Shown one piece after another: positions 51,251 through 62,510 of a DNA stretch of 64,000 nucleotides. A model generated the notes under the pieces. The model did not search any database. It was not told the origin of the DNA and saw only the letters and a program-made list of their open reading frames with translations. The first letter of the stretch is position 1, and every line of letters begins with the position of its first letter. This DNA comes from Colius striatus. Its lineage: Eukaryota > Chordata > Aves > Coliiformes > Coliidae. The position numbers were made by a program, and so were the translations under genes. Location: contig NC_084768.1 in the NCBI RefSeq assembly GCF_028858725.1, forward strand, positions 33,138,664 to 33,202,663. The letters are read 5' to 3'.

Positions 51251-52481
51251 TGTGCTTGTTTCTGTGGATCAAATTGTAAATATTATCTGATGCCAAGTTA
51301 TGACAAATCTTCTCTTAGTCCCCTGCAAAAGATTCTTTCTTGCCTTGCAGCTCCTCTGGAGTGTTGTGCAAAGCCACCTCTGACCTCTTAACTTCCTCTG
51401 TTCAGAGGTCTTCAGGTTTGGTGTTCTTCAGGTTTGATGTCGGTGATTCCCATTCTTACAGAGCAGGACTCGCCAAAGGTTTTTGGTTCCAGGTATATTT
51501 CTTGCAAATCACTTGCTTTTATACATACATGTCTGACAAAATTGAAGATGTCTGCTGCAAATGCTGGATTGTAGCTAAATCTGATCAACTCGTTTCCCTT
51601 CATTAAAGCCGAGCGGGTCAGAAAATAGAGATAGGACCAGAAAATCTTCACCGTTAACTTTCATCTTATGCTTCGCCTTTGTGTTCTTTTAGATGTGGAT
51701 TTCTATATGTGCACTTTTGTGTGGTTATTGGATGGAGATAAAGGTGCCTTCTTGTGTTGATGTATTGGAAAACAGAATAAGTAATAAGATGGATGTGTCC
51801 TTTTTCAGTCCCTCTATTCACACTCTGTTGTTTTGATATTGTAAACCATTTCCTAGACTGAAACCAATACTGCTCTTTGGCTCTTTCCTCTCCTAGCCTT
51901 TCTTCTTATATAGCAAAAGCCACATCTCCATCATTTTTTGAAATCTGTGGAATTAAAAATGATCAAAAGCTTTAGATTGAGAAATTGTGAGAGCATAAAC
52001 ATCATTTCTTGGAGAAACCTGTGCCATTCTTAGCCTGTTAGTAATTACTCACTTCAGATCTATTTATAGTGGCTGAGTCCTGGAAGACATCTGCTCACTA
52101 GAAGTAAAAGGAGCTGAGAGACCAATTTTAGTGTGGCAGAAGTAGTATACCTTGCTAAATGCTGTATTTTAAGCAAGGCTGGTAGCAATATCCAATATTA
52201 AGTTGGCCTGAAGTGTTCATGACCAGATTCTGCCTACAGGCTTTTTCTGCAGCATTTCTATATGTTTGGAAACTTCTTTTTCAAGCACCAGTCTGTCAAT
52301 TTTTATGCATATCAAAAAATCAGTAAAGTATGAATCAATAGGTCTGTCAGAAAAGCTCGCTTTTGATCTTTTAATCAATCCTAATAGCATTATACTTAAA
52401 AAACCACTAACTCATCCCCTCATACTTTGAAGCAAGGATGTGTAACAGACTGGGGATTGAAAACGCAGATTGGTACAACTG

Positions 52482-52576
52482 ACATGGTTTAGTGGTGAGC
52501 TTGGTGGTGGTAGGTTAGTGTTGAGACTCAATGATCTTAAAGGGGTTTTTTTCCCCAACCAAAATGGTTCTATATT
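52482..52576 (+). mobile_element. CR1 LINE 3' tail fragment
   Basis: Contains the recognisable CR1 3' series: acatggtttagtggtgagc, then ggtaggttagtg, then actcaatgatcttaaagg, then ccaaccaaaatggttctat. It is more diverged than the copy at 38.2 kb. Inserted in intron 2 in the sense orientation of DPYD. Confidence 0.85.
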
Positions 52577-52665
52577 TTGAAAACCTTATCTTGACCAATT
52601 TCCATTGCATTTTTATCACAATGTACAGTCCTCAGGTGGGCAGCAGTTAATTCATCTCTCGCTGC

Positions 52666-52703
52666 TCCTTTGCTTACAGTATTCAGTATCCTTTGCTTAC
52701 AGT
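52666..52703. repeat. 15-bp direct duplication
   Basis: tcctttgcttacagt occurs at 52666-52680 and 52689-52703. Each copy ends in a pyrimidine-rich string and AG, so both resemble weak 3' splice sites, but no supported exon follows. Confidence 0.8.
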
Positions 52704-54514
52704 GATGTCCTGGTTTCAGAAGCTCCTAAAGTTTTGGTGGTGCGTTTATTTGAGACCTTCATAATGATTTCTTTGCTGCTTTATAAACTGATACATTGTT
52801 TAAGTATAGTATTGAAAATAAACATAGTATCCCATCCCATGTGGATAGCAGAAATAATGCTTTTGGGATTCTTCAGCCTGGGAAGATGCTCACTACTCCT
52901 TGGTACAGGAACCTTCCTTCTAGCGTGTGCTCCTCGTGTTGATGAAATGGGAACTGGTGAGTTGTTCAGTGTCTGGAGCTGTGGTGTTGTCACGTCGAGG
53001 TGTATTCCCTCTTGATCTTTCTCTCTGTGTTTATGTTCCATCGATTCCAGCTGCCATCAGAAAGCTGCATGTATGTGATTTCTGCCATAGCTTCTTCGAT
53101 CTACAGTCAGTCCTGTTTGATCAGCAAGTATCTAGAACTCAGCGCAACTTTCTGGTCCCTTATAATACTGAGAACAGGACTGCAACCTACTGTTGCTTAA
53201 TTGCTAGCTGAAGTGGAGGAGATTTTCTTCTGCAGAGCTAAGGATCCTACCATGTGCATTCTGTTTGAAAGTTACCAAGTTGTAACTCATGACTTGTATT
53301 TTCCTTTAAAATAAAGGTTGAAAATGTCTTTTTCATGTAGCATGTGAGAAGAATGTTAGCAATATACCTAAATCAAGGAAACAAATTAAGAAGCATCCAA
53401 ATTATATCGTTGCATCTGTGTAGTTGCCTTAAGGACATACACTGTTCAAGAAAGACAAACTTAAAGGTGAAGCATTTTATGTCAATAATGCAACAGATGG
53501 CAAAAAGATAGCAAGGGTAAAACTGAACCTTCGTGGATCAAAATTACTTTAGGGAAGGCTTATAAGGTAATTTATAGTTTGCTGAGAATATGCTATAGAG
53601 TCTCCAAACAGCAGGTTTAAATTTGCCTATGGCTGTAAATAGAAATCAATCTAATAATACAACCATAAAAATGAAAGTCAGGGAGGGATAGTGAGAGAAT
53701 TCCTGGATTAGGACAGAATGAAACATAGCTAGACATTTCTTGACAGAAATTTTGACCAACTTCTAAAGGCATGTGATGTTGGAGACTTCTTTCTCATTCT
53801 TGTTAGTGTTTAATCAATGCAACAGCAAGTTTTTCCTAAAATATATTTTATTTGTTGAAGATCAAACTATCATCTTGTCCTTCTCCTCCTGCTTGAAGAA
53901 CAATTGATGATTGTTCCCTTCTGGTATAAAATCTGTTGGATTAGAAGATTCCTGTTAACTGTCTTTCCAGTTCTCTATTTTCCTTCCACTCCTTTTTTTC
54001 TGGTCGTGTTTTCTGCAACTATTATTTTGATGCTTTTCTTTGAATTTCATTCTCTGTATCTTTCTTTAGTGAGAAAAATTGAGCATTTTTTCAACTGGGA
54101 AGTAACTATTGCCAAGTAGAATGAGATAGTTTCTCTGCCTCACTTACTGAACTCTCCCACAATGTGGTGTGGGATTGCCTTGTGTTCAATTTATGGGCTA
54201 AGTTCTAACCCTTCCTTTGGGCTCAATTTTTAAGTTCTTACTTGCCTTTTAAAATGTTTCATATCTCCTCCTTCCCTTTTCCCCTTATTCCACCAAATAG
54301 GATGTTGGCAACAATCATTAGTACGTTCTTTTCCAGAAATCTAAGTCACTGGGGTCCTGGCTGAATCACGAAACGTCCTGATTCAGATCCTTTATCAGTG
54401 ATAGAAAACAGAGTTGTTTTTCACTACGTTGTGGGCTCACTGGCCATTTGTTTTATCTAGTCTGCATTCTTAATTGGCTTGTAAAATTGTGGTGTGGTGT
54501 GCTTGTTAAAAAAG

Positions 54515-54700
54515 TGTCATGGTTTGACATGACAGCCTTTTCTGGTAAGGGGGAAGGGGCTGTAAAGGTGGCTCCTGTAAGTACTTGCTCGAAACTCCCC
54601 CCAGCTCTGAGCTGGAGAAGTAAAAAACATGGAATTGATGGGCAAAGCAGAAAGCAGAGAGAGGGAGAAGTGAGAACTTTGGAAAGTTGAGTCACACCTG
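54515..54700 (+). mobile_element. Truncated avian ERVL-type LTR fragment
   Basis: Starts TGTCATGGTTTGACATGACA, then a 'ggtaagggggaaggggctgt' block and a segment with 'gtggctcctgt' and 'ccccccagctctgag', which I recognise as the beginning of a common avian ERVL-type LTR. The rest of the LTR is missing or too degraded, and the right limit is approximate. It has no coding capacity. Confidence 0.65.
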
Positions 54701-55279
54701 GCAGAAGAAATTAAAACAAATAGTGAAAGGTTACTCAGCTATATAAAACAAATAGTAAATGGTTCTTAAGTTGTCTAAATGAAAAAATAAAGGAACAAGC
54801 AAAGTCAGTGTGAAGATAGGATTAAATATCCTAGGTATTGGGTAACATCCTTGTAAATTGTTGGCCTGTTTTCAGTAAAATGGGAGTAAAACAAGAGGTG
54901 GTTAATGGTCAGACAAGGGCAGAAATGGAAATTACCCTAGACAGGCCAGAAGGAAGACTGAAGTCAAAGAGACAGAAAAACATCCATAAAAGTATTACAG
55001 AAGAATTGACATATGAAATTACAGACCTAAGAGTAAAGCAAGCAGTTTATTATGGCTGATGCAGTTTCTGTATGGTAAAAGATGGAGAACTGATGGACAA
55101 GTACAACTCTGTTAGTCTCATAGCAGCAGCGTGGAAAACTTTGAAAACATATTTTTGAAACAGATTTATTAAATGCATTAAGGTATCAGTGAGATGGAAT
55201 GAAACATATTGGACTTTGTTGTTAGGGATAGAGCATGACACACTGACAATATTTTTGCCAATTATTAATGAAGCATCAT

Positions 55280-55760
55280 CTGCTTAGATTAGAGTAGTGA
55301 CATGGATGAGGGACTGGCTAGAACAGAAATGAGTGTGAATACTGCTTAAAGAAGAGTTTCTGGGCTTTTGAGCAGAGCTTGTTGAAGGATCAGTCTTCAG
55401 ATTCATGCCATTTAATATTTTCATTAATGAGCTTGACATAAATATTAGGAGCATGTTACAAGAAAGTCGACAGGCACTGTCAATACAGAGGGAACTAGAA
55501 CATCATAAAAACCCATGTGATGCTGAAGTTTAGAGTAAAAAAGAGATAAGAATAAATTTAATAGTGCAATTAGGAGACTGTACAGCCAAGGGCTGGGGAT
55601 AAGAATGACTGGGAGCTTAATGGTTGGGATTGAGAGAGATGATTTAGAAATATCAGTTGATCAGAGGGTTATGGATTCCATAAACTGGATGAGAAAATCT
55701 GAATGTGAACAGAATGTGGAAGGAACAGTGACTGATCATCCCAGTTGCCACTTCCACTCT
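55280..55760 (+). mobile_element. Degraded CR1/L3-clade LINE remnant
   Basis: Patchy resemblance to the reverse-transcriptase to 3' part of CR1/L3-type LINEs: a segment like 'gggactggctagaacag', then 'catttaatattttcattaat' followed by 'gagcttgac' (the usual ...tttaacatcttcattaatgatctgga... position), then an internal stretch ending 'aacagaatgtggaagg'. All frames are broken. Limits are approximate, and similarity may begin near 54.8 kb. This is an old inactive copy. Confidence 0.45.
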
Positions 55761-57530
55761 CCTATATACTTCAGTGTTATGGGCCACAGGTGTCATAGAA
55801 TGCAGTTATTCGACAAGACTTTGTGACAGTTGCTACCTGTTAAAAGAGGATATTCCTAGTATGTAGAATAAATTGCTTCTAAATCACTTCAGGTACCGTA
55901 GTGCTGCGTGTCTTTGAAATGTTCAGGGGGAAAATACCTCTGCCTTCAAGTTTTGAATAAAGCTACACACTGAGCACAAATGTTGAAAGGCTGTTGATTA
56001 GGTGAGCACTCTGTTCTCTCTTCTGAGTCAGGTAGCACTTCTGTGTAAAATAGCAAGTGATCATATAATTAAAACTGCTGTTTTACTGCATATGCATGAA
56101 GGGACCAAATCAAGTTCTGAAATAGCAAACCTTTCTTAGGCATTTTTGAGATTTAAGTGCTTGAGCTCACAATGTTTGTTTGTTTTATGGTGCTCTGTAT
56201 CATCGGCGGGTTTTGCTGCGTACTTCAGCCAACTCCACACACCCTTTCTTTGGCCTTTAATTTCTACAAACATTACTGTGGGAAGGAGGTAAATAAACAG
56301 GGATTATGTACCTGAATGTTAGTCTCTGTCCTTTGCTTACCTATGAGGTTCATTTGTGGTTTCTCTGTACTAGATAACAGTTTGTAGCTGATAGATGTAG
56401 ATGGATGCTATCCATTACCTTTTAAGGTATGTGCTGTGGTGCAGGTTCTTTTCACTTGCTCCTGACACTCTGCTACCCATAAATCAAATTGCTCTGAGTT
56501 TGAGTTAGCTATGTCAAAAATACCCAAATAATAACACTGATTTTGATGCCCTTGAGAAAGATCATGTTAACTGAATGTTTACTCCATTAGGTCATCCTCA
56601 CAGATTGGTCCTTAGCTAAATTATGTAGCTGTCTTATGCTTTAGCATCTCTAATTCTAGATTCCCCTTCCAGGATTCCTAATATCCTTAAAGTGTTAGTC
56701 CCTTGGATAAGCATTATTCCCATCCCCAAATTAAAAAGACTTTTCCAGAAGTTGCCATTGTCTGCTGGAAGGAGTCTTTCACTGTTGTGGAATGAAAAAG
56801 ACTGTCAGGGAAACTAGCTTAGTATCTGTCCTCTTGAAACTCAGTCTAACTAATGCTGAATCAACAATACTTTGTAAAATGTGGACTTGATGAGCATTTG
56901 TTTCCAACTGGTGAAGATTTAGCCCAGTAGAGTTAAGCTTTGAAAGAAAAGATGTGTGTATAGGAAGCTTTGCTCTCACTTCTTTCACATCTGAATTCAT
57001 TAAAAATAATAGATACTGAAAATCTTTTAAGATTGGATCCATAAACTTTAGGAACAAACTTCAGTTCCTTTGTAATTCCACTGCATTTTTGACAATGCTC
57101 AGACCATTTTTCTTATCCTACCTATTATCTTGTCTTTAGTGTAAAGCAACTTGGCAGAAGAGTAAGAAGTCAACGAATCTCGCCCAGTAATGTATACACA
57201 GGAACTGTTAAAGATTTGGGTTAATTTAACACAAAATTTAGTTGGATAAGAAAAATGCATTCAATTTGTCAAAGCTTGTGGCAGCAGCAGTGTTAGTGAA
57301 TCGGGGTGTTTAAAGCGTGCATCAGGATATGTGGCCATTTCACGTGCTGGAAGAGTCATCCTGTTGTTGGTGTTTCCCCTGGAGTTTTTCTTTCTCATTT
57401 ATATTTTTGCCTGCATTTATTTGCTAGTGAATGGACAAACAATGCGAGAAGGATCTTGCATATATTTGTAGCAATAAGTCTGCAAAGCTCTGTTGCCACC
57501 AGGGCTCTAGAAAAGCTGTGAGTGGTACAG

Positions 57531-57549
57531 GGTGTTGCTAGGCAACACC
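57531..57549. promoter_or_regulatory. X-box-like perfect inverted repeat
   Basis: GGTGTTGC-TAG-GCAACACC, an 8+3+8 palindrome containing GTTGCTAGGCAAC, which fits the RFX X-box pattern with a short spacer. Located in DPYD intron 2. Binding is inferred. Confidence 0.45.
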
Positions 57550-59203
57550 GCATGGCCACAGATAGTATTTTTCTTTTAATTTATTTATTCTTCAGTTTGA
57601 GTGTGTCCTGCTTGGAGCCATTTGGGTAATAGTTAAGCAAGCACATAGAAATCAGAGAGCTGCAGGAGTGGAATAAAGGAATTCAATATGAAAAAATAAG
57701 GAAGGAAAAGCCGTGACACACAATGAAAGAGACGGGAGACATGAAATAATTAGTGAGGACTGGGGCAAAAAAGTAAACAAATGTGTGGAAACAGAACAGG
57801 AGAGGAGAGGCCTGAGTTATGAAGGGGAAAAAAAACCAAGGAAAGATAGGGCACTATTGAAGCAAAATTAAACATTGAAAGCTCAAACAGTGTGTGCTCA
57901 GGGGAAATAGGGGCAAACTGCTTTATAAGAATTAAAAGTGGAGAACAAAATGTCTTTGAGAATAAAGGAAGAAATTTGGTAATTGTGGTCAAGAATAATG
58001 ATTTTTGTTTCTCTTTTGCTTTGCAGCCGCCCTGCTCTTTCCTATTACTTTGTTTGCACTTATGCAATAGTAGCAGTGATGCTCAGGAGCCAGGGACTGG
58101 GTCATAACTCAATTATTTTTCCTCTCTGGAAAACATCCTGAAGAGTTTTGGTAATGTTTAGAAAATATTCACTGTGTATGTTGGAGAACAGCATTTTCAA
58201 AACTAGGTTAGTGTATTTTGCTCAAAATTGTAGATGATTAAAGGTAGTAGGTTGAGCTCTGATTGTAGGGAGGGAGTGGGTTGTTCATACTCACCAAGTT
58301 ACACACATTAAGTAGGGACAGGTCTGTCCTGCGCAGCATTCTGGGAACTAAAAGCCCTTCACTTGCAACATTTGGGGATCACTTCTAGACTTAAGAGTAG
58401 CATAGCCATGGGAGGAAAATGCTGTGCTAGAGCCAGCCCTACTCAGAGTCCCAGTTCATTGGCTCGGGAACTCTACTCCCCAGCTCAAATGTCTGGAAGA
58501 GCACTGTTTATGGGATCTGAACTAGACTCCTCCTAAGAGGGCTAAGCCTAGCTCATACCAAGGAGCCAGGCATCAAACTTCTCTTCTGGTGAATCTTGGC
58601 TCCACGTGTCCTGCGTGCTTGGGAACTGCTGTGAAGGTGTGTGCCCAGTACATTGGGACATACTTGTGTTGCTCGCCTCAGCTTGAACACAGCAGTTTCA
58701 TTTAAGAGACTGATAAGAAGGAGAATACAGCAGTTGGAGCTGTCTGAAAGCAGGACAGAAGGTTTTAGGAGAAGAAAGCTATTGAGGTTGATACATGAAA
58801 GCTTCCAAAGTAGTAAAAACCTTCCAAAGATGACAGTAAATAGGATAAGGAACTAGAAGAGTGCAGAGTGCCATATTGGGTTGTTAGATGCTCTTCTCCC
58901 TAAGGTGGTGAATAGATTTGAGACCTGAGGCTATATGTTTATCCTGGATGTTGTTTACAAGCTGCATGTGAATAAACAGTGTTACAGTAACACTCCCCTA
59001 ATGCTCTTTCTGGCGTTCACCGTGAAAAGAACTTTTGAATTCCCTGCTGACAGATGTGGCTACACATAAACCCTGCTCATTTCTGTGTATAGGGATGGTC
59101 TTGTTCCTGTAATTTCTTACAGAATAAAAACCCCAATACAATTTATTCACTGAAGTTTGTAGTGGGAGATTCTCAAGCTTATTAAACATGCATGGTGTCT
59201 TAT

Positions 59204-59798
59204 TGTCATGGTTTAAGCTCAGAGAGCAGCTAAGCCCCAGGCAGCCGCTCGCTCACTCTTCCCCCTGCCCCAGTGGGATGGGGAGAGGAATGGTGAAAAA
59301 AACCAGTAAAACTCATGGGCTGAGACAAGAACAATTTATTAACTAAAATCAAACAAAATATAATAATAAATATCAATTGTGATGAAAAGAAATATAACAG
59401 AGAAATAAAACCCAAGGAAAACAAAGAACCAAAATCCAACTCATGCCCAGTGTAGTTGCTCACCACCCACTGACTGATGCCTGAGCAATCAGCCCCTTCC
59501 CACCAACCCCTCCAGTTCACATACTGGGCAGGATGTCCTGTGCTCAGGAATAGCCCTGTGGCTAGTTGGGGTCAGCTCTCCTGGCCACATTCCCTCCCAG
59601 CTTCTTGTTACCCCCCCAGTCCAATTGCTGGCAGGGCAGGGGGAGAAGCAGAAAAGGCCCCGATGCTGCGCAACGTTGCTCAGCAAGAACCAACACATTC
59701 CTCTGTTAGCAACACTTGTTTGCAGCACAAATCCAAAACACAGCTCTGTTCCAGCTATTAGGAAGAAAACTGACTCTACTCCAGCCAAAACCAGGACA
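59204..59798 (-). mobile_element. Solo LTR of an avian ERVL-type endogenous retrovirus
   Basis: A 595-bp element with TG...CA ends. On the minus strand it starts tgtcctggttttggctgga, has a poly(A) signal AATAAA (complement of 59335-59340) followed by 'ttgttcttgtctcagcccat', and ends ...taaaccatgaca, the arrangement of a very common neoavian LTR. Flanks CTTAT (59199-59203) and CTTTT (59799-59803) form a 5-bp target-site duplication with one mismatch. No internal gag, pol or env sequence is attached, so it is a solo LTR left by recombination. It lies antisense to DPYD. Frames inside are not genes. Confidence 0.88.
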
Positions 59799-60570
59799 CT
59801 TTTTCAAAGAAAATGACACTTATTTAAGTGGTTTTCTCTCGATTTTGATTCTGTCTGTGTGTCTGTAAATAGATGGCACAACAGATGGTGATAACTTCGT
59901 AGGATGTGCAACCATTGTAATAGCCCCATACCTCTGATTTTCCAAATACTTTTTGAGTTTGTACTGTCCTACTTTGTTGTTCCCCCTCGAGACTTAAGTT
60001 CCCACCTCCTTAGCAATGAGTGTAAGCTTTCATTTTGACTAACTTGGCTTGATGCGTGATATTTAAAGATACGTAATTGTGTTGGCTGTTAAACAGTTTT
60101 AGCTTTAACCAGTTTACTGGCTCTTTCTGCATTCTTATCCATGCTTTACAGATGAGTCTCAGATTATTTTAAGACAAATCACTCTTCAGTTTTTTGGAAG
60201 GAATGATGGTGATGGAAATTCTGATACCAAGTTCCAGCGTGTAACAACTACACCAGGGACTTGGTACAAGGGCTGCTCTCTTCTGGCTACAGCCTTTTTT
60301 CTAGTTCTGATTCCTTTGACTTGTGTAGATGGTTCTCAAGCACACTTAATATTTCCAGTTATTCCTCTTGAGAAATCTAGTCTCAATTTCATATTTGGCT
60401 TTGTCTATGCTAAGTAGCCTGAACTGTCACATGAGGAAATTTATTTCATTGCTAAGTCATCTTTTATGCCGTGATACTGGTTTTCTGATAACATGGGAAT
60501 CCAGAACAGAAGGGAATATACTCTTTTCTTGGTAATTCACTGAGTCAGAGGATGGGATCTTGTCAGGTTT

Positions 60571-60878
60571 TTACAAAGGTAAAGCAAAAGCCATGTGCAC
60601 AAGCAAAGCCAAAGGAGGGATCCATTCCCCACTTCCCATAGGCAGGTAGGTGTTCGGCTATCTCCAGGGAAGCAGAACTCCATTGGTTACTTGGGAAGAC
60701 AAAGTGCCATAACTCTGAATGTTCCCCTTCTTCTTCCTCCTTTCCTCAGGTTTATGTGCTGAGCAATAACCAAAACATCCATGTGTTATCAACACTATTT
60801 CCAGCACAAATCCAAACCATGGTCCCATACCAGCTACTGTGAAGAAAATCACCTGTTCCCTCAGTCAAACCCAGCACA
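60571..60878 (-). mobile_element. Truncated LTR related to the 59.2-kb element
   Basis: On the minus strand it starts tgtgctgggtttgactgag and shares the 5' 110 bp layout with the LTR at 59.2 kb (for example ggatttgtgctg and gtagctgg-type words), then has 'cttttgctttacctttg' near its end, typical of the U3/R part of neoavian ERVL-type LTRs. The 3' portion is missing and there is an internal deletion relative to a full LTR. It is more diverged than the 59.2-kb copy, so likely an independent, older insertion. No coding sequence. Confidence 0.75.
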
Positions 60879-62184
60879 CGTGCCTCGTCTGTTCTCATAG
60901 TTATTTGGGAAAGAAGCTTATTTAAAATCATGAGAAATAGCTTTGTCAGATTAGCTTCTGCAGAATTGGTTGGGAAAATTGGGTCCTGTTGTGTTATTTT
61001 TTTGTACTATAGAGGCAACTACAGGGAGCTGCAGTGCATGGTAAACACAGAGCCGTGAAAGAAAAGGTTTTGTTGTGGCACTTCTGAGGAATTCTGTTGT
61101 TGGAGAATATAATGTGCCCTGTAAGAGATGAGAGGTGGCGTCTTGGGCTGAGGAAGCAAGTCTGCTGCATGTAGTTGGCTTTTATTCCACTACACAGAGT
61201 GGGCTGCATTGTTTAGGGGTGGTGTTTTATTGTAACTTTAACTTTTGAAAAGTTCTTATACTTAAAAGTTCTGTATGGAAAATAAGAGGCATCCTCTAAG
61301 TTTGTAGTCTAAATTTATGGGGCTAATTCCTGAGGTTCTTGATCACTGGCCTCTAAAAAAGCAGGGGCTTTTGAGTATGTGTTTTTCCTTACGCACTTTC
61401 TTGAAGGTCAAGAACATAATCTGTTCCTTAGCAGTACAGTTCTACCTGCATTTTAAAGATTTTTTCCCTTTTTTCCAGGTTATAAGCTCTGTAAATGTTA
61501 ATTCTCAATATGAGTCTGGTCTTCACCTACATACTCTCGCTTTATTTAATCTCAGTGAGTCAGGGGAATATTTGCCTAAGCAGAGTAAAGAATCCCAAAG
61601 GAGAAGAGCAAGATAGGTTGAGGTATGGGAAAGTACTGGCAGAGAGTGCAGCATTTGGGATATTTTTTTCTTACTAATCTTTACTTAGTTATATTTTCAC
61701 TGCCAAGTGATAATAGCATATTTAGAAATTCTGTGTAGAGCCTGTGTCTTTTTACTTAGACTGCATACCCTTAAAGAATTGAATTGTAAATTTATGCTGT
61801 GAGTACTGGAGAATCAGGGGATTAAACTGCTGAGAACAGTCCCAGACAGGATCTTAAACTTCTGTTAGGGCTCTCACGTAATGCTCAGCCTCTCCAATAT
61901 AAAAAAAGGCATAACTACAGCTGCATTAAAAAAGAAAGAGTGTCTAGATGACGCTTGTCATATTCTAAAAGATTCCATGTTTTGTTGCCTGCTACAGAGC
62001 CATATCCCATACAGGGAAGGGGTCTTAAAAGTGTCCCTTCAGACGCAGAGTGACTGGTAGCTCGTTATGAAGTCTTTCCATTCATTTAGTGATCAAGTTT
62101 AACAATTGTTTTAGGAAGAGAAGAAAAAAAGTGGGAAAGACAAGAGTTTTCCTTCCTTTTGGTTCTCAAAATCTTCTTTGTCTT

Positions 62185-62510
62185 TTAAAGCTGAGTCACA
62201 AGGGGAGGAGCTGTATCAAACGTCCCGTCTAGCGGCATCACCTGCGTTCTCTGCTCCTTTATTATTTCCAGCTGTGCCCCTGCTGTCTTGCATATCTTTT
62301 GTAGCTTTTTATCCTTTGCTTTTGGGTTCTTTACTATTCTTTGTGTTGCACGCTTGGTCCTTTCAGATACATCTTTTCTTATCCTGTCTGTATCGCTACT
62401 ATCTGATGTGTTATCCATTGCCAAAACAGCGGTGTCTGCATCTGCTCTGCCAACAGCAGGTTGGATGGGAGCAAGAGCCCATACCCTTATGTGAACAAGA
62501 AAACTGTTAG
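62185..62510 (-). other. Unidentified antisense open frame, Lys/Arg-rich
   Basis: A minus-strand frame open for about 110 codons ends at a stop near 62185. The first ATG gives MDNTSDSSDTDRIRKDVSER and later KNPKAKDKKLQKICKTAG, a hydrophilic, basic, acid-then-base composition less random than other frames nearby. Upstream the frame continues in RVWALAPIQPAVG. The sequence tttctaacag just upstream resembles a 3' splice site. I do not recognise the family. It may be an exon of an antisense transcript, a processed pseudogene or endogenous-retrovirus internal fragment, or chance. The + strand is also open over the same interval, which weakens the case. Confidence 0.25.

Noticed and set aside
52605..53015. 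136-codon hydrophobic + strand frame following a CR1 tail
   Set aside because: No known domain, minus strand also open over part of it, no splice or promoter support. Likely chance.
59489..59788. Minus- and plus-strand frames of 94-99 codons near 59.6 kb
   Set aside because: They lie wholly inside the solo LTR, which is non-coding.
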